Positions 17,782 to 26,739 of a stretch of DNA of 64,000 bases are shown one piece after another. Each line of letters starts with the position of its first letter. The stretch's first letter is position 1. This DNA comes from Ruminococcaceae bacterium UBA7080 (GTDB lineage Bacteria > Bacillota > Clostridia > Oscillospirales > Acutalibacteraceae). The notes below the pieces were generated by a model. That model saw nothing but the letters and a program-made list of their open reading frames with translations. It was not told the origin of the DNA and did no database searches. Position numbers and translations under genes: made by a program. The stretch spans positions 1-64,000 of the forward strand of contig DKZG01000015.1 in NCBI GenBank assembly GCA_002493595.1, given 5' to 3'.

Positions 17782-19609
17782 CGCATTTACCCCCGTTAAG
17801 CTTATTCGCTCCGCATCCTGAACATTGAATTCTGCAATGAGGCGTTGTTTGGTTCATATGAGCCTTTTTATTCTCATTTTCAAGAAATTTTCTGCTGACA
17901 CCGAAATCAAGATGATCCCACGGCAACAGCTCGCTGAACGCTCTCTTACGATGCGTATAAAAATGCGGATCAATTCCGTTTTCTTCAAACGCCTGCATCC
18001 AGGCATCAAAGTTAAACTGATCATCCCAGGAATCAAACTTGCAACCAAGCTCAAAAGCACGCAGAATAACTTTACCGAGTCGTCTGTCTCCTCTGGCAAG
18101 AACACCTTCAAGCAGCGAAGTCGGGGTATCATGATACGATACCTTGATTTTTCTTGACGGTATACATTCAAGCAAATATTTCTGCTTTTCTTTTAAGGAT
18201 TCCATACTGTCCTCAGGCTCCCACTGAAAAGGTGTAAATGGCTTTGGTATAAACGAGGCACATGAAATTGAAACCTGAACACCTGTTCCTTTTTGTCTGT
18301 TTGGATTATTATAAAATGAATGAACAACTTCCATGCCTAAATCAGATATGCCTTTAATATCCTCCAAAGTCTCTGTCGGAAGTCCCATCATAAAATAAAG
18401 TTTAACAGAAGTCCAGCCGTTATCAAATGCCTTGGTACACGTACTGATAACTTCATCCTCTGTTACATTTTTATTTATAACATCACGCAGACGCTGCGTA
18501 CCTGCCTCAGGGGCAAAGGTCAATCCGCTTCGCCTTACTTTATTAAGCTGTTCAACCAATTCATCGGAAAAGTTATCGACTCTGAGACTGGGCAAAGAAA
18601 GATTTATATTTTCCTTGACGGTCCAATCAATAAGTGTAGTAAGCATATGATTTACATCACTATGGTCCGATGTTGAGAGTGAGCACAATGAAATTTCATC
18701 ATAGCCTGTTGAATCAATAAGTGCTCTGCACTGTTTATTGATTGTTTCAACACTTTTTTCACGTATCGGACGATAGATAAAGCCGGCCTGGCAAAAACGG
18801 CAGCCTCTTATACATCCTCTAAAAATTTCTTCAACGGCTCTGTCATGGACAATATTAATATACGGAACAACAAACTCCTTTGGGTAGTAAACCTTGTCCA
18901 TATCCGATACAATAGATTTTTTTACAGGCTTGGGCGCATCTGCAATCGGCTCGATTGCCTTCAACGTGCCGTCATCATTATAAGTATCTTTATAAAGACA
19001 AGGAACATAAACGCCGGTAATATCCTTGGCTTTTTCAAGAAACTGCTGTTTAGTTTCACCCTTTTTTTTGCACTCTTTTAAAAGATCAATTACTTCATTG
19101 GTGCTATATTCACCTTCACCGAGAAAAACAATATCCACGAAATCAGTTATTGGCTCCGGGTTGCAGCAGCAAGGACCGCCAACACATATAATCGGCGTTA
19201 AATCAGTTCTCTTACTGCTTTTCAGCGGTACTTGAGCCAGATTAAGCATATTAAGCACATTTGTATAACAAAGCTCATATTGGAGTGTAAACCCTATCAT
19301 ATCAAAATCTTTTATATAATCTCCGCTTTCAAGTGCAAAAAGAGGAATGCTGTTTTTTCGAAGCTGTTCCTCCATATCATGATCGGGAGCAAAAACACGC
19401 TCGCACCACGCATCTTTTCTTTCATTAACAAGACCATAAAGTATTTTCATGCCTAAATGGCTCATCCCTATTTCGTATGTATCCGGAAAACAAAACGCAT
19501 AACGTATATCAACTGCATTTTTATCCTTTGTAACAGAATTAAGTTCCCCGCCGATATAACGTGCGGGCTTTTGAACATACTGTAATATTTTTTCAACTTC
19601 TCTCTTCAT
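17768..19609 (-). CDS. TIGR03960 B12-binding radical SAM protein
   Basis: A radical SAM enzyme of about 613 residues. An N-terminal cobalamin-binding-like region (about 40-190) is followed by the radical SAM core with its cluster motif CIRGCRFCQAG (CxxxCxxC). A C-terminal extension ends in CRIQCSGCGANKLNGGKC, another possible metal site. The reaction is unknown. I start it at the ATG at 19609 (MKREVEK) because GAGGT is correctly spaced there; the extension to 19630 would run into the upstream gene. Confidence 0.92.
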   Translation of the reverse strand: MKREVEKILQYVQKPARYIGGELNSVTKDKNAVDIRYAFCFPDTYEIGMSHLGMKILYGLVNERKDAWCERVFAPDHDMEEQLRKNSIPLFALESGDYIKDFDMIGFTLQYELCYTNVLNMLNLAQVPLKSSKRTDLTPIICVGGPCCCNPEPITDFVDIVFLGEGEYSTNEVIDLLKECKKKGETKQQFLEKAKDITGVYVPCLYKDTYNDDGTLKAIEPIADAPKPVKKSIVSDMDKVYYPKEFVVPYINIVHDRAVEEIFRGCIRGCRFCQAGFIYRPIREKSVETINKQCRALIDSTGYDEISLCSLSTSDHSDVNHMLTTLIDWTVKENINLSLPSLRVDNFSDELVEQLNKVRRSGLTFAPEAGTQRLRDVINKNVTEDEVISTCTKAFDNGWTSVKLYFMMGLPTETLEDIKGISDLGMEVVHSFYNNPNRQKGTGVQVSISCASFIPKPFTPFQWEPEDSMESLKEKQKYLLECIPSRKIKVSYHDTPTSLLEGVLARGDRRLGKVILRAFELGCKFDSWDDQFNFDAWMQAFEENGIDPHFYTHRKRAFSELLPWDHLDFGVSRKFLENENKKAHMNQTTPHCRIQCSGCGANKLNGGKCDARS

Positions 19610-19616
19610 AATAACC

Positions 19617-20132
19617 TCAATATAAAACACTGTATGCAGTCAGATAAACTGCAATAAGCAGCAGTGAAAATGATTTATACTCAATAATAAGATAAATGGA
19701 TAGAATAAAAATAAGGATTAAAAAAGCTCTGCTGATAAATCCTGATATTCTATACGAATACAATCTTAAAACCCTGCCGCCGTCAAGAGGATAAATAGGC
19801 AGAATGTTAAGTGAAAATAGAATAAGATTTATATCATCACGCAGAAAAAAATATAAAATCAAATTTGCAGCCGGACCTGCCAGTAAAATACAAAGTTCCT
19901 TTATACGCGACAACTTTGTACTGTATTTCAATGCAAGACCGTAAAAAGAAAAGGTAAGGCTGTCCGGACTGCCTCCCACGGCAAGAAGCACAGCAAAATG
20001 AGCAAGTTCATGAACTCCCGAAAAGACGAACAGCAATAGTAAATCGGAAGCATTGAGCAGTGCAGCAAAACATAAAACCAAAATAAAAGAAAATTCTATT
20101 TTTACTCTGCAGTTTTTAATTACAAAGCCCAC
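19617..20132 (-). CDS. M50 family site-2-type membrane metalloprotease
   Basis: A compact 171-residue polytopic membrane protein. The zinc motif is HELAH (HExxH, about residue 41), and the third ligand segment is NILPIYPLDGGRVLR (NxxPxxxLDGG type, about residue 110). Both mark intramembrane S2P-like proteases such as SpoIVFB. It is shorter than SpoIVFB and has no CBS domain. A role in sporulation sigma processing is possible but not shown. It ends just before the radical SAM gene. Confidence 0.82.
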   Translation of the reverse strand: MGFVIKNCRVKIEFSFILVLCFAALLNASDLLLLFVFSGVHELAHFAVLLAVGGSPDSLTFSFYGLALKYSTKLSRIKELCILLAGPAANLILYFFLRDDINLILFSLNILPIYPLDGGRVLRLYSYRISGFISRAFLILIFILSIYLIIEYKSFSLLLIAVYLTAYSVLY

Positions 20133-20178
20133 AAAAAATCACCATTTTATAATACGGTGATTCGCAAATCAAAATAAC

Positions 20179-20592
20179 TTATTTTTTCTTTCTGTCAATA
20201 TAATCCTGCAAAATAACAACCGCCGAAACAGCATCAACTACATTCTTGCGTTTTGACCCTCTGACATTATTTGAACTAAGCATATTATGTGCTATAACAG
20301 TGGTGAGACGTTCATCTTCAAAATCGACAGGTACATCCGTTTTGTGAGAAAGAAGTGCACCAAGCTCTTTACACTTTTCGGCACGAAAGCCATAGGTGCC
20401 GTCCATATTTCTCGGCAAGCCGATAATCACCATTTCTGCCTTTTCTTTATTTATTATATTCACAATTTTATCAACCAGCTTGGGTGCATAGCTTTCTTTG
20501 ATAACACAATATGAGGAGGCAAGTATTTCTTTAACATCGCAAAAAGCAATTCCCGTTCTCACATCGCCATAATCTACTGCCATTATTTTCAT
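20179..20592 (-). CDS. ruvX: RuvX/YqgF Holliday-junction resolvase-like nuclease
   Basis: RNase H-fold nuclease of the YqgF family, linked to Holliday junction resolution and to 16S rRNA 5' processing. Catalytic acidic sites are visible: VDYGDVRTG at the N-terminus, FEDERLTT and the late VDAVSAVVIL. I chose the ATG at 20592 (MKIMAVDYG) because TTAGGA lies 8 bases before it. This gives 137 residues, the usual size. Confidence 0.92.
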   Translation of the reverse strand: MKIMAVDYGDVRTGIAFCDVKEILASSYCVIKESYAPKLVDKIVNIINKEKAEMVIIGLPRNMDGTYGFRAEKCKELGALLSHKTDVPVDFEDERLTTVIAHNMLSSNNVRGSKRKNVVDAVSAVVILQDYIDRKKK

Positions 20593-20618
20593 AGAATATC
20601 CTAAATTAAATTTCATCA

Positions 20619-20650
20619 AAGGGGAAATCAAATTATAATGATTTCCCCTT
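20619..20650 (-). terminator. hairpin after the PBP gene
   Basis: A perfect 12-bp stem AAGGGGAAATCA/TGATTTCCCCTT between the PBP stop and the ruvX start. The T-tract is poor (TTTGATG), so it may terminate only in part and let ruvX be co-transcribed. Confidence 0.6.
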
Positions 20651-20657
20651 ATGCTAA

Positions 20658-23135
20658 TTATTCCTCGTTATCTTTAGATGATGCAGCAGCGGATGCAGTT
20701 GTATCCTGCTTTGCGGTTGTAACTTCATCATCAGCATTTTTTGTAGTATTTTTATCTTTGTCTTTATCTTTATCCTTATTCTTATCGTCCTTTTGCGTTT
20801 CTTCAACATGACCTCCGCCGCAATAGCCCGGCAGATTGTTTGCATCATACCAGCCGTAATTGCCACCACCGGATGTAAGCTTGCCGCAATAGCTGCAATA
20901 AGAACGCTGCACTATACCGTCATATTCAGGAAACTCGGTTTTATGCTTAATACCCTTATTGTCTTTAATTTCATAAATTTCCTTCATTACCGTATTCCAT
21001 ATTGTTCCGGCAGGATTTGGAGAAAGATTATAATGAACCTCTTTAGGGGTATCATAGCCATACCATGTTACACCTACAAAATCCGGCGTACCGGCTGCAA
21101 ACCATCTATCCTTATTATCATTGGTCGTACCGGTCTTACCAAAACATTCAATGCCCGAAAGCTTATAAAAACGGCCTGTACCGCTCTGCATAGCAGCCTG
21201 CAGAAGTTTGTTCATAAGCCAGCTTGTGCTTTCCGATACAGTTTTCTGCTTTGTTTTATCCGGTGTTTTTTCAATGATGACATTGCCTTTGCTGTCTTCT
21301 ATTTTAAAATAGCAATAAGGTTCATAATAGTAACCGCCGTTACCGTATGAAGCATAGGCAGCTGTCATATCAAGAACTGTTGCACCATTTGTAAGTGAAC
21401 CGATTGCCATAGGACCATAATCGACATCGCGAACACTGTCAAGAGTAGAAAGTTTAAAGTATTCGCTCAAATAATTGTATGAATAATCCACACCTATTTG
21501 ATCAAGAGTCCTTGCTGCAATGGTGTTAAGTGACTGTGCAAGACCATACTGAAGCGTTACATTATTTGATGAATATCCGCCGCCTTCATTATGAGGCCAA
21601 GGCTCACCATCAACAACCTTCAAAGGTGCATCCTTCATAATAGAGGACCAATAGATATTTACATTTTCATCGTTAAGACTTTTTTCAAGTGCCGGTCCGT
21701 AAACAGAAAGAGGCTTTATTGTTGAACCCGGGGGACGGGTAGACATTGCCGCACGGTTGAGAAGCATAGCTCCCCTATTCTTGCCGGCACCGCCGATAAT
21801 ACCGAGCACTCTGCCGTTATAATCCATAATCGCCATCGCGCCCTGAACAGTTTCATCCGGCATACGTCTGTAATTTTCATATACATCCTCAAGTGCATCC
21901 TGAACATCAAAATCAATTGCTGTATAGATTTTAAGTCCGCCGCCGTAAACAAGGTCATGAGCTTTCTTGCTTGTATATCCCATTTTTTGCAAATCTTCCT
22001 GGACCGTTGAGATTACAAAATCAACATAATAATTTGTAATTTCATCATTATCTTTTTTAGAAGACTGCTCTTTAAGCTGCGAACCCTTGTAATCTTTGCT
22101 GTTCGTGAAAACCATTTTATAATTCTTCGCAGAATTATACTCATCTTCAGTTAAAAATCCGTTATCCTCATGCTTCATTTCATCGAGAATCCAAAGCTGT
22201 CTTTTTCTGTTTTCATCAGGATTAATAAGAGGATCATTCTGTGATGGATATTTTGTTATAGCAATAAGTGAGGCACATTCTGCTGCATTAAGGTCTGAGA
22301 CTTCCTTTCCGAAATAAAATTCAGCTGCCGTTTTCACGCCGTAACAACCATGAGAAAGATAAATTGTATTCAGATAAGCTTCAATTATCTGGTCTTTTGT
22401 ATAATGACGTTCCAGATTCAACGCTCTTAAAATCTCATTAAATTTTCTTACGAAAGTAACTTTATTGTCATCAGTAAGATTTTTAATAACCTGTTGGGTA
22501 ATCGTTGAACCGCCTTGACCGCTGTTTGAAGGTTTAACCAATACGCCGACTGTTCTGATCCAGTCAACACCGTGATGCTTTCTGAAACGCTTATCCTCGC
22601 CGGCAATTAATGCTTCAGGAAGATACTCACTCATTTCATCAAGATTAACCCAAATACGGTTTTCTTCACCATGAAGACGGGTTATTTCCACTACCTTACC
22701 GTCATCAGTACCGAGAATAGATGAAGTTTGATTTTGCGACTGCGCTTCTTCGGTAAGATTAAATACAGGATCACCGTATACTACACTGTAACCGTAAATG
22801 GCCATTACGCAAAAACATACAATGCCCACTACGCCGACAATCATACCCATTCCGAGAAAAGCTTTGCCTATACCGAAAATTACCTTTTGTGCAGGTGTTT
22901 TTTCCTTTTTCTGCTTTTTTCTCTTTTCGCGCCTTTCTTTTTTCGCTGCAAGCTGATTTTCTATCTTGCGTCCTCGTTCAATCTTTTTGGATTTTTTATC
23001 AGACGCTGATACATTATAAGACGATGGTAAGCTGTCTGCCTTTTTTTCACGGGCGGTTTTATCCTCATCATAGGCTTTAGCTGAATTACTCATAAACGAT
23101 TCAAGTAAATCATCATAATCATTTCTTGAAGCCAT
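20658..23135 (-). CDS. class A penicillin-binding protein (PBP1A type)
   Basis: Bifunctional peptidoglycan synthase of 825 residues. A basic cytoplasmic tail is followed by a membrane anchor (about 90-115). The GT51 glycosyltransferase domain has EDKRFRKHHGVD and GGSTITQQ. The transpeptidase domain has the S-x-x-K site in RPPGSTIKP, the SLN motif and KTGTTND. The C-terminus carries four Cys (SYCSYCGK, PGYCGG) and then a Lys-Asp/Thr-rich tail. That tail contains a KDKDKDKDK run encoded by a tandem DNA repeat at about 20750-20790. Confidence 0.95.
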   Translation of the reverse strand: MASRNDYDDLLESFMSNSAKAYDEDKTAREKKADSLPSSYNVSASDKKSKKIERGRKIENQLAAKKERREKRKKQKKEKTPAQKVIFGIGKAFLGMGMIVGVVGIVCFCVMAIYGYSVVYGDPVFNLTEEAQSQNQTSSILGTDDGKVVEITRLHGEENRIWVNLDEMSEYLPEALIAGEDKRFRKHHGVDWIRTVGVLVKPSNSGQGGSTITQQVIKNLTDDNKVTFVRKFNEILRALNLERHYTKDQIIEAYLNTIYLSHGCYGVKTAAEFYFGKEVSDLNAAECASLIAITKYPSQNDPLINPDENRKRQLWILDEMKHEDNGFLTEDEYNSAKNYKMVFTNSKDYKGSQLKEQSSKKDNDEITNYYVDFVISTVQEDLQKMGYTSKKAHDLVYGGGLKIYTAIDFDVQDALEDVYENYRRMPDETVQGAMAIMDYNGRVLGIIGGAGKNRGAMLLNRAAMSTRPPGSTIKPLSVYGPALEKSLNDENVNIYWSSIMKDAPLKVVDGEPWPHNEGGGYSSNNVTLQYGLAQSLNTIAARTLDQIGVDYSYNYLSEYFKLSTLDSVRDVDYGPMAIGSLTNGATVLDMTAAYASYGNGGYYYEPYCYFKIEDSKGNVIIEKTPDKTKQKTVSESTSWLMNKLLQAAMQSGTGRFYKLSGIECFGKTGTTNDNKDRWFAAGTPDFVGVTWYGYDTPKEVHYNLSPNPAGTIWNTVMKEIYEIKDNKGIKHKTEFPEYDGIVQRSYCSYCGKLTSGGGNYGWYDANNLPGYCGGGHVEETQKDDKNKDKDKDKDKNTTKNADDEVTTAKQDTTASAAASSKDNEE

Positions 23136-23230
23136 ATATATACCTCCGTAAGTTATTTAGAATATTATAATACAAGTTTTAAAATAAATAAAGGGGTAAA
23201 TTGTAAACATTTGTAACCAAATACCGTCAA

Positions 23231-24097
23231 TCATCCATTTATATGTCTTGCTTTCTTTTTATTCATTTCAATAAGCTTTTTATTTATGGCAATATCATCA
23301 TAATTCTTTTTTGCCCTTATAAATATCCAAAACTTTTTTTTACAAGCGTTACACTGACCTGCAGACTTAAATGCTTTATTAGCATAATCATAACGCTGAA
23401 GTACTTTAATTTTACTGCTGCAAACAGGACACTCCAAGGATACATCTGAAATATCAAAACAGTCATCCTTTGGTGAAAGATAATAAGGCTTATAAATCAG
23501 CTTTTCAAAAAAAGCCTGATCGCATTTATGAATATGACTAAAAAACTTTTTTTTATTAAATACCTTTTTAAAACAATAAGCTTCGGCAAAGCAATCTTCA
23601 AGTGCCCTGTGCAAAGATTTATCGGACAAATCTATTTCAAACAGCTCTGCACACCGGCTCAAACTGATTTGATTACCGCTGTCATCCTCAGTAAACTGCA
23701 TACAATATTCTTGTAAATCAGCATATTGCGTTATAAAATCAATATGTGTAGTGCCTTTAAATTTAGAAAAATTATCAACAAGTGTATATAAATCACTTCT
23801 CGACCAGCTTAAAAAAACATTTTCCCCGCCGCTGCTCCATCGTGCAAAATCAGAGAATGCATCATCAAAATCAATACCTGATTCTTTGATTTCCTCCATA
23901 GAGATATTTGTCAGATTTTTAAATCTGCCGCCGAGTCTCTTACTGACTCTGGGCTTTATAAGCTGCTTAAAGGTATCCATTATATCCAAACTGCTGCTGA
24001 GTTTAACTGCACCGATTTCGATAATTTCATTCATACCTTTATTTGTCTTATAATTATATGCGTTATTCCATTCTAAATCAAAAATAATATAATTCAT
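23231..24097 (-). CDS. DnaQ-like 3'-5' exonuclease with a C-terminal zinc ribbon
   Basis: A DEDDh exonuclease, similar to KapD/ERI-1-type proteins. The first motif is IIFDLEWN (residues 4-11), and the late motif is HRALEDCFAEA with the His and Asp. A zinc ribbon follows (CPVCSSK then QCNACKKKFW), with a basic tail. The substrate (RNA or DNA) is unknown. I place the start at 24097 (MNYIIFDLEW) because the longer reading to 24136 would start inside the secG terminator hairpin. Confidence 0.88.
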   Translation of the reverse strand: MNYIIFDLEWNNAYNYKTNKGMNEIIEIGAVKLSSSLDIMDTFKQLIKPRVSKRLGGRFKNLTNISMEEIKESGIDFDDAFSDFARWSSGGENVFLSWSRSDLYTLVDNFSKFKGTTHIDFITQYADLQEYCMQFTEDDSGNQISLSRCAELFEIDLSDKSLHRALEDCFAEAYCFKKVFNKKKFFSHIHKCDQAFFEKLIYKPYYLSPKDDCFDISDVSLECPVCSSKIKVLQRYDYANKAFKSAGQCNACKKKFWIFIRAKKNYDDIAINKKLIEMNKKKARHING

Positions 24098-24108
24098 AAA
24101 ATCTATTC

Positions 24109-24144
24109 CAAAAAAATTAACCTTGCAATTAAGCAAGGTTAATT
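24109..24144 (-). terminator. terminator after secG
   Basis: A perfect 12-bp stem AATTAACCTTGC/GCAAGGTTAATT with a 6-base loop, running into TTTTTT on the minus strand. Confidence 0.9.
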
Positions 24145-24154
24145 CTCAAAAATT

Positions 24155-24406
24155 TTATCCTATAAACAAAAAGATAAGAAATGCTGCAAGTACAATAACA
24201 AAAAATCCAACAATCAACCATTTTGTGATTTTTTCAAGCTTTGCTTCAACAGTTCTGGCTTTTGACTTGCCGAGGAAGGTTTCAGCGCCACCGGCAATAG
24301 CACCGGAAAGGTTTTGTGAACGACCCTCCTGCATAAGAACTACAACAGTTATAATAATAGATGCCAGGATTAACACTGCACCGAATACATAATGATACCA
24401 GGACAT
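24155..24406 (-). CDS. secG: preprotein translocase subunit SecG
   Basis: Membrane subunit of SecYEG. It is 83 residues long with two hydrophobic helices (about 7-25 and 60-82) around the conserved cytoplasmic loop VVVLMQEGRSQNLSGAIAGG. It forms a single-gene unit with a good promoter and terminator. Confidence 0.95.
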   Translation of the reverse strand: MSWYHYVFGAVLILASIIITVVVLMQEGRSQNLSGAIAGGAETFLGKSKARTVEAKLEKITKWLIVGFFVIVLAAFLIFLFIG

Positions 24407-24441
24407 ATTTATTCCTCCGATTTCGATAAATTACTTAAAGT

Positions 24442-24470
24442 AGTATATCATAAGAAAATTAATAATGCAA
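24442..24470 (-). promoter_or_regulatory. promoter of secG
   Basis: Minus-strand -35 TTGCAT (24465-24470) and -10 TATACT (24442-24447), spacer 17. Confidence 0.75.
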
Positions 24471-24486
24471 GTACTTTTTTTATTTA

Positions 24487-26724
24487 TTAAAAAGTGATTT
24501 GCTCGGCAACATCGTTCTCACTCGGAAGTGCACCTGCAGCCGGAAGATTTTTCGCTCTGAAGCGCCACTCCTTTTCAAATTCACCCTGCTGATACAAATG
24601 AATCGAAGTGACTTTATGTGTCTTTTTAAGCTTCATCGCTGCAATACCCTGTGTGTCCTTAGTTGCTTTAGGCAAAATACCGGCAGTATTAACAAGCAGC
24701 ATCCTGCCTGCAGAGGAACAAATAACAATATCCGTATCCTCCTTAATATAAAGCGCCTGTGCAAGCGCTGACTTGCTCGAGTAAGCATTAATCAGTTTCT
24801 TTCTGTTTGTTTTAGTTGCATAAGCGGACACATCAACCTTTGCCAGTTTTCCGTTTTCAAACACAAAAATCATATAGCCCGAATATTCACTGAGAACAGC
24901 CATATAGACCAACTGCTCATCCTCTGACATTTCAAGCTTAGATGCAACATACTCACCCAACACCGATGCTTTTGTATCCGCAAAATCATCAACCTTAGAC
25001 TTATATACCTGCTGCTTGTTTGTAAAAAACAGCAGTTCATCTTTATTTGAGCATTCCGTTTCCGGCAGCATTTTGTCACCCTCTTTAAGCTTTTGCTCAC
25101 CGCTCATACGAAGATTGGCTGTCTTAATCTTTTTAAGATAACCTTGCTCCGAAAGAAAAAGAGTAACCGGATAATCAGGAATTTCAACAACATCAATAAT
25201 CTCTTCATCTGCGATTTCATAAAGAACTTCGCTTCTTCTGCCTTTATCGTATTTTTTAGAAACAGCATCAAGCTCTGAAATAATAATTTTTTTCATTTTG
25301 TTTTTGCTGGAAAGAGTTGCTTCCAAATCCGCAATATCTGTCTCAAGCTGCTCAATATCTTTAATTCTCTTAAGTATATATTCGCGATTCAGGTGGCGCA
25401 GCTTGATTTCAGCCACATATTCTGCCTGAATTTCATCGATACCAAAGCCTATCATAAGATTTGGAACAACCTCTGATTCACTTTCGGTTTCTCTGACTAT
25501 TTTAATTGCTTTATCAATATCAAGCAAAATTTTTGAAAGGCCTTTTAAAAGATGAAGCTGTTTTCTTTTCTTTTCGAGGTTAAAAGTAATGCGCCTTCTT
25601 ATACATTCAAGTCTGAAGTCAATCCATTCCAAAAGTATACTTTTAACACCGAGCACCATAGGTCTGCCTTTAATTAAAACATTGAAATTACAGCTAAATG
25701 AGTCCTGAAGCGGTGTCATTTTATAAAGCTTAGCCATAAAGATATCCGGATTAATGCCACGCTTTAAATCAATCGTTATTTTCAAACCTGACAAATCCGT
25801 CTCATCACGGACATCATTAATCTCTTTTATTTTATTAGTTTTAACAAGTTCAATGATTTTATCAATAATTGCCTCAGAAGTCGTAGTGGGAGGTATCTGT
25901 GTAATATCAATACAGTTATATTTTTTATCATAAGAATACTTTGCGCGTACTTTAACAGAGCCTCTTCCTGTTGAATATATTTTTTCAAGCTCATCCTTAT
26001 CATAAAGAATATAACCGCCACCGACAAAATCAGGTGCAATCAAAGTATCCGATACAACATGGTCGGGATTTTTCATCAGGGCAACTGTTGTATCACATAT
26101 TTCCTTAAGATTAAAGGAAGCAATTGACGAGGCCATACCTACAGCAATACCTGTCGTGACATTACACAAAATCGTAGGAAAAGTTACAGGCAGCAAAGTC
26201 GGTTCAGTCATGGAATTATCGTAGTTAGGCACAAAATCAACCGTATCTGATTTAATATCATCAAATAATTCATGGCAAATCGCAGCCAGCTTAGCCTCAG
26301 TATAACGGGATGCGGCATACATCATATTTTTACTGTAAGCCTTACCAAAGTTACCCTTTGATTCTATATAAGGATAAAGCAAGGACTCATTGCCGCGGGA
26401 CAGTCTAACCATAGTTTCATAAATTGCAGCGTCACCGTGAGGATTAAGCTGCATTGTGCGCCCGACAATATTAGCACTTTTGATAGTGCTGCCCTGCAAA
26501 AGCCCCATATTATACATTGTATATAAAAGCTTTCTGTGCGATGGTTTTAATCCGTCTATTTCAGGAATAGCACGAGAAAGGATAACGCTCATGGCATACG
26601 GCATATAGTTGCTTTTAAGTGTGTCAGTTATAATTTCACTCTGAACCGAGCCGGCGCCCTTTATATGAACATTATCTGCAAGAGGATTATTATTTATCTC
26701 TTCTTCTTTTTTTCTTTTTGCCAA
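24487..26724 (-). CDS. parC: type IIA topoisomerase subunit A, ParC type
   Basis: The breakage-reunion subunit of topoisomerase IV, which unlinks daughter chromosomes. The active-site Tyr is in ASRYTEAKL (about residue 140), preceded by HPHG-like NPHGDAAIYETMVRL. A C-terminal pinwheel domain is present, but I see no GyrA box (QRRGGKG). Together with the pairing to the next gene, this favours ParC over GyrA. The 745-residue length also fits. It follows parE by 15 bases. Confidence 0.88.
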   Translation of the reverse strand: MAKRKKEEEINNNPLADNVHIKGAGSVQSEIITDTLKSNYMPYAMSVILSRAIPEIDGLKPSHRKLLYTMYNMGLLQGSTIKSANIVGRTMQLNPHGDAAIYETMVRLSRGNESLLYPYIESKGNFGKAYSKNMMYAASRYTEAKLAAICHELFDDIKSDTVDFVPNYDNSMTEPTLLPVTFPTILCNVTTGIAVGMASSIASFNLKEICDTTVALMKNPDHVVSDTLIAPDFVGGGYILYDKDELEKIYSTGRGSVKVRAKYSYDKKYNCIDITQIPPTTTSEAIIDKIIELVKTNKIKEINDVRDETDLSGLKITIDLKRGINPDIFMAKLYKMTPLQDSFSCNFNVLIKGRPMVLGVKSILLEWIDFRLECIRRRITFNLEKKRKQLHLLKGLSKILLDIDKAIKIVRETESESEVVPNLMIGFGIDEIQAEYVAEIKLRHLNREYILKRIKDIEQLETDIADLEATLSSKNKMKKIIISELDAVSKKYDKGRRSEVLYEIADEEIIDVVEIPDYPVTLFLSEQGYLKKIKTANLRMSGEQKLKEGDKMLPETECSNKDELLFFTNKQQVYKSKVDDFADTKASVLGEYVASKLEMSEDEQLVYMAVLSEYSGYMIFVFENGKLAKVDVSAYATKTNRKKLINAYSSKSALAQALYIKEDTDIVICSSAGRMLLVNTAGILPKATKDTQGIAAMKLKKTHKVTSIHLYQQGEFEKEWRFRAKNLPAAGALPSENDVAEQITF

Positions 26725-26739
26725 AATAAACCCCTCCCC

